A DNA stretch of 64,000 bases, taken from Deinandra increscens subsp. villosa. Lineage: Eukaryota; Streptophyta; Magnoliopsida; Asterales; Asteraceae. Location: assembly GCA_039602395.1 (NCBI GenBank), contig JBCNJP010000020.1:19198483-19262482 (forward strand). The letters run 5' to 3'. Within the stretch, counting starts at the first letter, position 1, and each line of letters starts with the position of its first letter. The notes under the pieces were generated by a model. The model saw only the letters and a list, made by a program, of their open reading frames with translations, was not told where the DNA came from and did no database searches. Of this stretch, positions 45,744 through 56,816 are shown in pieces. The translations under genes and the position numbers were made by a program.

Positions 45744-46403
45744 ACGCACGCATACTCTAATAAGTTCTTCGATCCTCAAACATGTGTCTTCTCCCTTCTA
45801 TCTGCCTCTCATGTGACTAATAAAAGGCATAAGCACTCTAGCATTAAGCACTGAAGGACTAAATATAATCTCTATTACCAACAAGTCAAATCTCAAATTC
45901 TCAACAAGACATAAACGAATCAAGTAGTTTTTATTTATATAATCATAAAAAGTAACACATTTATTGGTAGCAATGTAGCATCATTGATGTACTAAAATAA
46001 ATCATGGAATTTGTAGAATTTCGAACCTGTTTTATATTTTAGCTTAGGGTTAAATGGTGATTGTTTATTTGATTATTATTGTATGTATTTCTTGATTCTT
46101 ACGTGACCCAACTCATATATCCAAAAAACAATCAATGATTGCTGAGTTTCTTTAATTTTTAAATCATACTTCTATGAATGAGATCTTTGGATATTTATAT
46201 TTATATATATATATATACAGTACTAGGTTAGTAACTTGTGTATTATACGGGCTGAATATAGATTTATAATATTAGATAAATACAAAGTAAAGATAATGAT
46301 TAAGAAATTTAAAAATTTGATTGATATAAAATTCTTATAATATATTAAATAATAATTTAATACATTTAATAAATTTACTGCTTTATTATGATTAAAGATA
46401 TTA

Positions 46404-46440
46404 CTAGTCGGAATCCACGTCATGCTTTGGCGACGACAAT
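46404..46440 (-). mobile_element. Helitron-like 3' terminus, minus strand
   Basis: On the minus strand a stem CGTC...GACG is followed by TGGATTCCGACTAG and T. The adjoining 300 bp resembles 3620-3900, where a similar CTAG end sits at 3622-3625, so both may be copies of one Helitron family. Confidence 0.4.
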
Positions 46441-47011
46441 TTACAAAACAGTATTTGCTTCTGTATTTGAAAAACTATTTTTGTATTTGACTTATTTTTT
46501 ACTTTACATATATAAATAATTAAACTTCAATTTTCATTAAGTTGTTTGCTTAAATTTTCATTTTTCATTAAAAGATAATATTTAATTCTATGTTTAAAAG
46601 ACTATTATATCCTCCTTAAACTCTTAATCTTTTAAGTAAAACACAACTTTATCATTTTCATATATATCTTAATCCTAATAAAACAATAAATTTTTTGCCA
46701 AATGTCTAATTTATAAATGGTCCACATCACCACCACCACATGTCAAACTCACAATCAATTACCAATTTAGTAATCATCAATTAAGATCAATTACCAAATT
46801 TATCAAAACTAAGTTTTTATTTTAAAATTTTGATTGATTAATATAGATTTGATTAACTTCTTCAATAATTTTAGTTTTTTATGAAAAGTAATCAACAACT
46901 TATCAAACATAATAAAATTTAAAAAGTTATGAGAATTTTATATCAATCATAATTTTTAAATTTCTTGATTATTATCTTTTTTTTTTATCTAATATTATTA
47001 CTCTCTATTAA

Positions 47012-47041
47012 GCTCGTGTAGTACACTGGTTACTAACCTAA
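47012..47041 (+). mobile_element. Helitron-like 3' terminus
   Basis: A hairpin GTGTAGTACAC is followed by TGGTTACTAACCTAA and T. This fits the hairpin-CTRR-T pattern. The 5' end is not identified. Confidence 0.35.
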
Positions 47042-47305
47042 TATTATAATAGAGTATAGATAATGCATTTAAAGAGAATAATATTGTCATTTTACGTTAA
47101 TTTTTAAGAGTTTAAGAAGACAAAATTGTTTATGTCAATTATGTGTAAATTTATAAACATAACGAAGCTTGATTAATCATAAAAATAACTAAATAGACAA
47201 TTAATAACAAAATTCCATAGAAATCTAATTATCTAAACATCAACTTCGTGTTTAGCTAAATTTTCATAATCACTTTATTTTATAAACTTTTATTAAACTT
47301 TTAAA

Positions 47306-47415
47306 TCTATATGATAGTTCACCAACTACTTGTTAAGACGATTTACCAGTAAATCTATTATCTATATGATAGTTCACCAATTACTTATTAAGATGATTTA
47401 CCAGTATTTGTATTA
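47306..47415. repeat. Tandem duplication, period 55 bp
   Basis: TCTATATGATAGTTCACCAA followed by TACTTRTTAAGAYGATTTACC occurs twice, starting at 47306 and 47361. Confidence 0.85.
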
Positions 47416-48295
47416 GCGTGTTGTATTTCCTGACGCATCACATGTGCATCCTATCCTTTTGGTATCTTCATCATATATCTCATTCTCATTTGAACTTGTA
47501 CCTATTTTAATTATAATTTTTATGTGAGAAGGAAGAAAGTATATAATTTAATTTGACTTATTCGTAGAGTGAAAGCGTGAGTAGTGCCATTTTTATGTTT
47601 GAGAGGGTTTATGTGACGCAAAAGCATGCAATTTGACTTTTTCCCATATAAAGAAGCAAGTATCATTTAGGTGGTTTAACAAGTAACACCTTCATTTCAT
47701 ATCCGTATTTTACTTGTTTATTTATTAATTGTTTTCCTTCACAGGATCAAGAATCGTAGATTGAATCGAAATTAGTTGTAGTGTATATTAGACTGATTAT
47801 TAGTTTAGAATATTAAATATCAAATAGCTAGTTGCGCGTTTTATTAAGACAAAACATAACTATGGGCACACAGCCAAGATGATATATATGATTTAGCTTT
47901 ACCATTTGTCAATTTTGGAAACTAAAAAATAACTTTTCTAATTACTAAATTTAATCATGACTAGGGACGAACTTTAGAGCAACAATAAAGTTGTTATGTC
48001 ATCATGAACTCACAGAGTTCGTACTCCAGAGACAGAATGGCAAAACACATACATTAGGTCCAAATGATCTGACACTCCAGAACCTCACATATATGAGAGT
48101 TATGTTCATAGACCGTATTACCCTCTGTTAATTGTTATGTACCACGTGGAAGGTAAGATCATGCATTACGTTTCACATGTGCATGAGTACGTTTTTAGTA
48201 AATGCATGAGATGATGTTTAGAAGCTACTTCTATTTTCATGCACACGTGAAAAACAAGGCATGATTTTCCTTCCACGAGATATACATAACATTAA

Positions 48296-48530
48296 GGTGA
48301 CGTTTGGTTCGTGGAATTTAATGAATTCCTTTAGTCAATGAAATTTACTACTATTTCAACATTTCTTTGAAATCCTCCCCTTTATTGAAGGAAAGTTACA
48401 TGGTCTTAAATTCCATTGATTAAAGGAATTCAATCCAATTTAAACTTGTCCATAACCCAACTAAGCACAACTTTTCAAAGAAAAACTTTGCAATTCCAAT
48501 TCCATTGAATTCCAAGAACCAAACGCCACC
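48296..48530. mobile_element. Tourist-like (PIF/Harbinger) MITE
   Basis: The ends GGTGACGTTTGGTTC and GAACCAAACGCCACC match at 14 of 15 positions when inverted. TAA flanks both sides (48293-48295 and 48531-48533). It is 235 bp with a palindromic AATTCC-rich interior and no coding capacity. Confidence 0.85.
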
Positions 48531-49050
48531 TAAGAGTCGCATTTATCCCCATTTCCTAGTGCGCACAATGACAATATGCTAGACCAAAAACTATTCATTT
48601 GATAAATACTTAAGAATTATATACATAATTTTTCAACCAACTTCAATCTTTAGTTTGTGTAACAACTACTCTAATATCACATGATTAAATCTTTATGAAA
48701 TATTGAAATCCACACATCATATAATAAAATCAATGTCTATGAAAATGAACAAAACATGCAAAACGTGTTATTAATTATTCTTCCCTGAATCAGAACAAAA
48801 AAATCAAGATGAGGTGTCAGGATCCCACTTAGTTGTCATCAACGTGGATCCAATGTGTCTAATGTAAGTTACCCCTATAACACCTAGACCAAAGCTTACA
48901 ATTTGAACTTCTTTGCCTTTAAAATCCATCCCCTGCATTTGATCCCAATCAGCACCCACCCTCGTTTTCTTCCACCTTAATCTGTTCTTCATTCTATTCG
49001 ACCAAAACCCAATAAAAATTCAAACTTTTATAGAAAAATATCTATTCAAA

Positions 49051-50460
49051 ATGAAGGAAATTGGTGTAAATCCCCTGTTTCTCAAGTCTCTTAACCACAT
49101 CTCTCTCCGATGCCGTTCGGTCGAAGAATCGGTTGATTTCTACACCAAAGTTCTTGGTTTTGTTCAAGTTAGAAGACCGGGATATCTTGATTTTGATGGT
49201 GCTTGGTAATTTAGAAACTTAAATGAAGCGAATTGTTTAATATTTGTTTGAAGAGAAGATACTCTGTTTTTGTTGTGTTCTTTTTATGTAATGCTCTGTT
49301 TTTTTGTTACTTGATGATTTTAGGCTTTTTAGCTATGGAATTGGGATACATCTGATTCGATCCGAAGACCAGGATGAAGTTGCGAAGAAAACTGAAATCA
49401 ATCTTAAAGATAACCATATTTCTTTTCAGGTGAACAAAGAATTACCCGGATATTCTTTTAGTTCGTATTTGTTCGTCTATTCGGTGTCAATCATGTCGGG
49501 TTGATAAGGTGACGGGTCAAACTGTTTAACCCGAACATGACCCATATTTTTATTTGTGTAAAAAACATCAAACCCTACCCGCACACTTAAAACCATGTTG
49601 CCCAAGCATGAACTGTTTAACGGGCTTATCTAAACATGTCAAATGGGTTAACATGTTAGAAGTCTAGAATAATTTTTAACCATGTTAATCATGTAGCTTG
49701 AATCAGTGACGAAGCTTAAACAAAGTTTCCAGACGGGGCCGTAAACCAGGAGGAACATACTCAATACATATAAAATTTCCGAAAAAAATCACAAAAATAT
49801 GCAATACTGAACGAAAAAACCACAAGGGTCATCGCCCCCTCGGGCCTTGGCTAAGCTTCGCCAATGGTTTGAATGTAAAAGATAGGTTAAACGGGTATAA
49901 ACAGTTTAAAATCAAGTTGTAAACATTTTAATCAAGTAGCTTGGTTATAAAAAAGATAGGTCAAATGGTTATAAATACATTTGTGGATTACCCTATTTAG
50001 TTAAACGGGTTAAACATATCAACACGGACAATAACCCGTTAGTTAAACACGTCTAACCCAAATAAGATACGTTTCTTAAACAAGTTAACCATGTGTTTGT
50101 GTGAAACTTAATAACCCGTTAGTTAAATATGTCACCTAAATAAGACACGTTTGTTAAAAAAGTTAACCATTTGTTTGTGTGAAACTTTGTGCATAGTGTG
50201 AGAGCATTGGAGTTGTGGAGAAGAAGCTAAAAGAAATGGTGATAAAATACAAGAGACAAGTGGTGGAGGAAGGTGGAATTTATGTTCATCAATTATTTTT
50301 TCATGATCCAGATGGGTTTATGATCGAAATCTGTAACTGCGATAATCTTCCGGTGATACCGATTGCCGGAGAGATGGTTACTCCGTGCTCCCGGCTTCAT
50401 ATTCCGGTGATAGACACTCCACTAACAAGTACGAAAGTTTGTTCAGCTGTAAAGAACTAG
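49051..50460 (+). CDS. Glyoxalase-I-like protein (VOC superfamily)
   Basis: Exons 49051-49205, 49324-49429 and 50197-50460 give 174 residues, the usual length of plant GLYI-like 4/7 proteins. Landmarks are SLNHISLRCRSVEESVDFY at the start, GYLDFDGAWLFSYGIGIHL, KDNHISFQ and the C-terminal FHDPDGFMIEICNC. His16, the His residues of GIHL and NHISF, and the Glu of MIEICN are the expected VOC metal-ligand positions. Arabidopsis relatives have been linked to methylglyoxal detoxification and jasmonate responses; whether this protein is a true lactoylglutathione lyase cannot be told. No transit or signal peptide is evident, so probably cytosolic. Intron 2 carries an hAT MITE (49704-49866). Confidence 0.9.
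49704..49866. mobile_element. hAT-type MITE in intron 2 of the glyoxalase-like gene
   Basis: The ends CAGTGACGAAGCTTAAAC and GGCTAAGCTTCGCCAATG are inverted repeats with a few mismatches. The flanks GCTTGAAT (49696-49703) and GTTTGAAT (49867-49874) match at 7 of 8, the hAT duplication length. It is 163 bp and non-coding. Confidence 0.75.
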
Positions 50461-50779
50461 CAGAATTAGCATTTGATATTTGTGTGTTTGAAGTGGAAAT
50501 AACTAATAAGAACAATGTTATGTATTATTATTTATTATAACTTTTAATTTTCATGTTCATATGCTACAATTTCTGATTGAAAAATTCATAAATTTATATA
50601 AATTCATTATTATTTAGATATTTAAAAAAGATATCTAAAGTACACTATATACAAATTACAAAACAAAACAAATAATGTGTTTTTACAAGTCTCATAACAC
50701 AAAGCAAAATAAATAATACTTTTGTACAACACATGGTATAATATTTATAGAAGTGGACTAATTAAATGGCCTCTAGATT

Positions 50780-51096
50780 TTTTTTTTAGAATTGCTCAGG
50801 TACTTCGTACGGGGTGACCCAATGGCAAAAGGTCATCGCCAGCTGGCCCAACCCAGCCGTACGGAGCTCTTAAGCACACCCAAGTTATCTCCAGTTCCGG
50901 GGAAAACCCACCCGTCCGAAGGCCCACTGGTGGTAAAACCCGGTCGCTCTCGAGATCGAACCAGAAACAACAAGGTCCTGGTCTTCCTTCATAGAGCCCC
51001 CATGCCTCAGAACAATATTGCTGGGAGCAAGGATAGAACCTGGATCACTTGGACACAAGATGATCACCTTAACCACTCCAAAAACATGCCATTGGC
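50780..51096 (-). mobile_element. Long tRNA-derived SINE with 16-bp target duplication
   Basis: The plus strand shows a T tract at the left end, so the element reads on the minus strand. The head has box A-like TGGTTAAGGTG and box B-like GGTTCTATCC; a second B-box-like TGGTTCGATCTC lies inside. AAATGRCCTCTAGATT flanks it at 50764-50779 and 51097-51112 (15 of 16 identical). Its 317 bp give the impression of an open frame on the plus strand, which is not a gene. The inner part resembles the SINE at 2888-3151 (GGTTTTACCACC). Confidence 0.85.
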
Positions 51097-51377
51097 AAAT
51101 GACCTCTAGATTAATGGTTATTATTCACCCTATTCTTTTGTCTTTTGTATCACTTATGTATAAATCATTTAAATGACATGAGAATGAATTTTATGAGAAG
51201 TATGTATTTTTAACATTTTAATATTTTTATTAATGATTGTATTTAGTTTTTAAAAACGGTTTAATATGTTAGACCGATCTGACCAGTGAACTTGAAAATT
51301 GACCGTTTTGTTGTCCGTCTCAATTTCTTACCGTTCATTTCTTACGACGATACAATAACCGGTACATAAATTACACT

Positions 51378-51405
51378 CAGCAACGCTTGCGAGAGCACCA
51401 TCTAG
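51378..51405 (+). mobile_element. Helitron-like 3' terminus
   Basis: A weak stem CTC...GAG around AGCAACGCTTGC is followed by AGCACCATCTAG and T. It fits the pattern but the stem is short. Confidence 0.3.
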
Positions 51406-51920
51406 TTATTTATACAATAAACATCAATATTATCCGAATATAGGACCTAACCGTCTAAATATCCAGAATGACCCTTGATGCTTTATGACTTTGATGTTAT
51501 AAGTTTAAGTCATGGAAACAAACCCTTACACAAAAGTGTAAGGTAAGACTATGTACATAAGATAGTGAAGCGATCCGACCCTTGCGCAAAGTGGGAGGTA
51601 CATCGAAAACCATATACGCCATGCTTTAATTATCTATATATCACATTAATACCAAACCTAAAGAAAAAGTCCTAAATCTAAAACACCCTAATAATAATAT
51701 AACCAAATACCCGACCTTAAAAACTAGAAATCAAGTCACGACTGAATACCCAAAGTTTTCGACACCCATAAAAAGACTTCCTTGCTCCGCTACTACTTTT
51801 GTTTAGTAATAATATAACCAGATACGTGATATAAATAATAATCTCATATCTACTCATACATGAAAATGTCAAAAGGCTCTATAAAAGCAAATGGATACCA
51901 GATAAACTTGAATTCCAAAT

Positions 51921-52037
51921 GAGTCAAATTTGAGATTATTTATTCAACTCAGTTGAGTATTTCGAGTTAAACTTAAAACGAGTCAAATTTAATATTATTT
52001 ATTCAACTCAGTTGAGTATTTCAAGTGAAACTTAAAT
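51921..52037. repeat. Tandem duplication, period 59 bp
   Basis: GAGTCAAATTT followed by TTATTTATTCAACTCAGTTG and AGTATTTC occurs at 51921 and 51980. It lies directly before the GC-rich retrotransposon fragment. Confidence 0.9.
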
Positions 52038-52093
52038 TGTTTTTAGAATTTAAAACAATTGTCTCTATTTTTCTCGTTACCTTAGACCCCAAT

Positions 52094-53433
52094 ATGATTG
52101 AGACGCCCCAATGCAGCTGCTGATCTTATCCAAGGTTTGGCCTTGAGGAGGGCCAATGCAGCTGCTGATCTTATGCGCCTCCTCCCCAAACTGTGTGATC
52201 CCCAATGTGCCCTCCTCCTGCTTCGTTCGTGTATGGGTATCGCCAAACTTTCCTTTAGCCTCCGAACCTGCCCTCCCCTTCATGTGGCTCAGGCCGTGAC
52301 GGCTTTTGACAACGACCTTCGCGCGGCCATTGAAGATATTGTCGTGTGTGGTGGTCCTTTCTTTGGGGACCTCCAATGGCGGATTGCCTCCTTACCCATC
52401 AAGCTGGGGGGGGCTTGGGGTCTACTCGGCTGTCGAAGCCTCCTCCTACGCTTTCGTGGCCTCGAGGGCCCATTCTTGGGAGCTCCAGGACCATATCCTT
52501 CGGGAGTGTGGGGTGTGCCCTATGGACTCGGCATACGCGGGCGCGTTGGCCGGCCTCCGTAACCTTATTCCGGGCTTTGATCTTAGCGGTTTCTCTAACA
52601 AGGACACCGCCCCACCCAAAGCCCAACATGTTTTGGCGAATGTCTTTTTTGGTAAAGCCGTGGGAGAAATGGAAGCTGACTTCGGGATGTCAGCCAGGGA
52701 TAATGCGGTGTGGGAATGCCTTCGCCAACCACATGCCCAAGATTTCCTCCTCGCCCTCCCTATTGATGGGCTGGGGCAGCACATGTCGCCAGTTGAATAT
52801 CAGGCGATTCTTAAATATCGACTTATGATCCCCCTGTACCCGAGGGATGAGAGATGTCCAGTATGCAGCAAGGCATGCTTGGATGCCTATGGGGAACACG
52901 CGGTCCATTGCAAAGAGCTGCCCGGGTTCAAGTATCGGCATGACCTGGTCCGGGACGTCTTATTTGACATTTTCAGAAGAGCCGGGATATCTGCAAAGAA
53001 GGAAGCCCCGGTTAATTTTTTGTCGGACCCGGCGGACGGGCGTTCCTCCCTTCGACCGGCGGACGTCCTTGTCTTTGGATGGGAGCGCGGGAAGCATGCC
53101 TGTGTCGACCTCACTGGGGTTTCCCCTCTCGTGGGGTTCAACGGCTCTGGTTTCCGGGCAGGCCAGGCTGCCACGAATGCTGCTGCAGGGAAAGTGCGCA
53201 AACATGAGGCTGCGTGTCTAGCAAATCAACATGTGTTCGTGCCTTTTGCGTTTGACACCTTCGGTTACCTTGCCCCGGAAGCTGTGGATACTTTGACCCG
53301 CGTCCAGAAGGTCATGAATGGGAATGTGGCGACCCCTAGGGGGTTGAATGTGGTTTTCACTCGGTTAGGCTTTGCTATTCAGAAGGGTTTGGCGGCGCAG
53401 CTTGTTGCCCGCCTCTCTTGTACTTCATGTTGA
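52094..53433 (+). pseudogene. 5'-truncated non-LTR retrotransposon ORF with C-terminal zinc finger and nuclease-like region
   Basis: Two overlapping plus-strand frames (52098-52406, then 52415-53433) form one product. The first part (LRRANAAADLMRLLPKLCDP, then LSFSLRTCPP and FGDLQWRIASLPIKLGG) is the end of a reverse transcriptase. The frame then shifts at a run of eight Gs (52406-52413), where seven would keep it open. The second part continues into a Cys/His cluster CPVCSKACLDAYGEHAVHC, then RPADVLVFGWERGKHACVDL and a KHE...FVPFAFDTFG block; the stop is at 53431-53433. I recognise this tail from reverse-transcriptase-like proteins in many plant genomes. The acidic residues after RPAD and CVD suggest a PD-(D/E)XK-type nuclease, an inference. 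The fragment is far richer in G+C than its surroundings, and a 45-bp tandem duplication (NAAADL twice, 52111 and 52156) sits at its left end. Confidence 0.75.
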
Positions 53434-54280
53434 GTTGTAACCGTTGTTTTGTTTAATGAAAGGAATTACAAAACCTAACATATTAGCCTGTTGGTTGGAT
53501 TTTTGTGTTTCGTTTGGTTAGCTTCTTGCACTTTTGATGATTTATAAAATTCTTACTGTTCCAAAAAATTTACGTGTGTGGTGTGTTTAGTTATACATTA
53601 TTAAAAAAAAGAAAAAAAACTCACATGGCTGGTTGGTTTCATAAAATAATATTTTCTAAAAACCTTATTAAAAGTCCCGCCGGTTTGTATCCGGTTCTTG
53701 ATAACCCCTGCTCAAACCGGTCAAAAGCGTCAAAAAACCGGTGGAAACCAGACCAAATCGATTTATTTGCTCTTGCAAAAACCGGTTCCTAACCCAAAAC
53801 GGGTTAAATAATCTCATTCAAGCGAGATCCGGATCCAAATAGAGAGCGACTCGATTTGCTTTATCGAAATCATCCCGCCAATATTTCGTGAAAATTAAAG
53901 CCAAAATATCTCCTCGGCATCATTCATCCTTTACTTCCTGACTTCCTGTGGTGGTTAGATCTAGTAGTTCATCCCTAACCCCAATTTCTGATTCTCATCA
54001 GCATAAATCCCAGGTATTTTTTTTTTTAAAATTACCCCAATTATAATGTTTTCTTTTGAATTTTTTGTTTTTGAGGCATGATTTTCTTAAAATTCGGATC
54101 TTAATCTCAGAATTTTATACTTTACACGACAATTGATACTTCTATGTTCAATTAGCCCTAATTTACTGTATGCGTAGGCGATTTCCCCAATTTTATGCTC
54201 ATGTAGATAAGGTGTTTGATGAAATGCCTGTGTGGGTTGTTACAGTTGTGAAGGAGTTGAAAGACTACTGGAACAGCAAA

Positions 54281-56057
54281 ATGTATGGACGGAAGGCTAG
54301 TCAACTGTTAAAAGAACTTGTGAGTGGTGATTCAGGGCAACTCACAGGATTTAATGTAAGCCCTCTTACCCTGTTGATAGTTTCAAAATAGTTTACAAAC
54401 AAAAAGATGCCCAATTCTTCTAAAATTAGCAAGAATCAAGATTTTGTCATTTTATGAGACCCATATGATGTTGTAAATGTAAATTTCCCACACATATGGT
54501 TGTTAATTCATCATATTTTCTATATTTTTTCAGTACTTTATTATGAGGAGATGAAATCCAAACTGTTCAAAATGTTAAGATTGCATTCTTGTTTCATAAA
54601 AAAGCTGGCTTACAGCTTTAATCTTGCTACTGTTTTGGCTTATATTACACACCTTTTATATAACATCCCGCCTCTAATGCTTACCAATATTGTCCGCTTT
54701 GCTCACAACAAGCTCACGGATTTGCTTTTAGTTGCTTTAGTGAAACTTCCTAGAGGGATCTCAAGCACGCTTAACTGTGGAATTCTCTTCTCATCCACAA
54801 CCAACATGCCCAAAACACATTGTTGATATTTGAGTTTATGGCCTAGTAACTTTTCTGTGGACAGAATATAACGGTGTAGGATTTGCCTAAAGTGTCACAC
54901 TTTAAGCCTGCTCCTAAATCTATACTAATGTCCACAATGGGACTAGAACCCTCAGCCACTTGGGGAAGAACACCCTTACTATATACTTTGATGCCGCTAG
55001 AGTCCAAGCCCTTTGGTGGCTTAAAGAAAATAAGTTTTGTTCAAAGAGATTGTATATAGTCACACTGACACCTTTCAACTAATTTTTTATGGTTCCATTC
55101 TTATCTAGAATGATCTATTTAAACAAGTCATTGAAGAATGTGATGAAAGTGTTCATCACTGTCAAGCATTGTTAAGGTAATTCTTCATTTCATTATATCC
55201 TTTGTTTTCCCCCTTTTACATATCGACTTATTTATCTTTGAACCTGATGCGTGACAGGAAGATGCAAGAGGAAGGAACCAGCAATCAGACAAATAAAAAT
55301 CCTGATCATTATGGAGCCCTCGTCCACCACCTTTCGTTAGTCCGCAATAAACGATGTCTCATGGCTTATGTGTATGTCACTTGTGTAGCTGTTTAGTTTT
55401 ATACTACAATTTCCATCACCAGTACATCATATGTTTATGTTGTATCATTATTGTTATTATTCTATTAGGTATAATCGAGCAGAAGTTGTTCAAAATCTGG
55501 GATGGACCTTCAAGGCTAAGCTCCCTGATGCAATTAAAATGAAACTTAGCAGCGAGGAGCAAAAATATTTCACAAACCATTATGCAACTTTACAATCTTA
55601 CATGAAAGATTTAGATCTTGATTTGGCAGTGGTGAGCTCCTCAAGCTCTCGTGTCCCTGAATTTGGTTGATGAAGACATAACTACCATCAAACATCAATC
55701 ATTTTGTTTTATAAAAACATATACTGTTACCTGCTGTGAATGTTATAAACTAAACTGATTTTTGACTTGCACAATTCATGTGTTTAATTAGGACATGCTG
55801 CCACCTAAAGATCCCTACATTAAGGTGAGGGTCCTTGAAGAAATTGGTTACGTTTCGCTAGGTGATCAAGTAGGTAACCTTACAATGCACGCAATTCTAT
55901 TTCTTAAGCGAACTGTTGCAGAGGATTACATTTTGCAGGTATTTTTTTTTCAATGTTCCAATCTGTACAAATTTCCATTTTGTTCATATGTTGTTTGTTT
56001 CTAGCTTTAAACCATCTTAATGAACAACAGGGTAAAATGGAAGAGCTCACAAATTGA
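54281..56057 (+). CDS. PSF1: GINS complex subunit PSF1
   Basis: Exons 54281-54355, 55109-55176, 55258-55371, 55469-55631, 55792-55938 and 56031-56057 give 197 residues, close to the roughly 200 of plant PSF1. The start MYGRKASQLLKEL is the invariant PSF1 beginning. Further landmarks are RKMQEEGTSNQTNKNPDHYG, LVHHLSLVRNKRCLMAYVYN (across a splice), VDMLPPKDPYIKVRVLEEIG and the end KMEELTN. PSF1 with SLD5, PSF2 and PSF3 forms GINS, part of the CMG replicative helicase in the nucleus. The ATG at 54281 is preceded by an in-frame extension back to 54170, which family length argues against. Intron 1 carries a SINE-like insert. All junctions are GT-AG. Confidence 0.95.
54880..55022 (-). mobile_element. 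SINE-like element in intron 1 of PSF1
   Basis: On the minus strand a box A-like CTAGCGGCATC is followed by a box B-like GAGGGTTCTAGTCCC about 55 bases later, as in a tRNA-derived head. The tail end toward 54880 is unclear. Confidence 0.5.
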
Positions 56058-56427
56058 CCTTGTTTTTTGGTCAACCTAGAATTTGGCTCATGAAATGTGT
56101 GCATCTGGAAATCCCATTTATTAGCTGCTTGACAGGGCTAATAAGGTAAGTGTCGTTTCCGGAACAGGGTATGCAGCCAAATATTCATAACGAGACATCT
56201 TATGTTCTAAATTGGTGAAATGACAAGTTTAATGTTTAATGTTGTGAAATCAATTAGTAAAATAGCAATTGCTATTAGTTTTCACATGTTAGGTCTTCAT
56301 TGCATTTAGTTCAGTTAATATGTATACTCAATATTCAATATGCAAGAATTCTTTCATTAATGGTCCTGTTCTGATACAATATTTGCTATGCTTACTAATT
56401 ATGTATGAATTATATCATATATGGATT

Positions 56428-56490
56428 TTAATAATCCCACCTATTCGCTATTGGCCTACAATAATCCCACCTATTCGCTATTGGCCTTAA
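56428..56490. repeat. Tandem duplication of AATAATCCCACCTATTCGCT
   Basis: AATAATCCCACCTATTCGCT followed by ATTGGCC occurs twice back to back. The preceding GGATTTTAATAATCC resembles the end of the element at 10388-10736, so this may be a decayed terminus of that family. Confidence 0.7.
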
Positions 56491-56662
56491 AATTAGTTGT
56501 AATTTTAATAATTAGTTGTACCAGATGGTTTTAAAATCTGCATTTTAAAGTGATTTCATATATGCTGAATCCTATAATTAGTTGTAATAAAACATGCAGT
56601 AGAAAACAAACAGTGTATGCATGAGCTTATATTGTCTACAATGGTAATTAAGATGATAAGAT

Positions 56663-56808
56663 AGCAAAGGGCTTGTAGCCTAGGGGAATCAAGGAGTGTA
56701 CAAAATGTGTTTCTCCCAACTGGTTTGAGGGTTCTAGTCTCATGATGAACATTGATATAGATTAAAAAGTCGGTTCAGTTGGTCTTTGAGTTTGCCGTTC
56801 TACAAAAA
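56663..56808 (+). mobile_element. tRNA-derived SINE with 8-bp target duplication
   Basis: The head reads GGGCTTGTAGCCTAGGGGAA with box B-like GAGGGTTCTAGTCTC, and the tail is TTGCCGTTCTACAAAAA. GATAAGAT flanks it (56655-56662 and 56809-56816). Confidence 0.75.
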
Positions 56809-56816
56809 GATAAGAT

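Larger units (their letters stand above)
45744..48290. other. AT-rich intergenic DNA with Helitron-like ends
   Basis: Besides Helitron-like termini at 46404-46440 (minus) and 47012-47041 (plus), and a tandem repeat at 47306-47415, I see nothing supported. A block at about 46400-46690 resembles 3620-3900, so it is a dispersed repeat. Confidence 0.5.

Noticed and set aside
50792..51109. 105-residue plus-strand frame
   Set aside because: Lies entirely inside a minus-strand SINE with clear target duplications.
54170..54280. N-terminal extension of PSF1 from 54170
   Set aside because: PSF1 proteins start at MYGRK. The extension has no homologous sequence that I recognise and is probably 5' leader read in frame.
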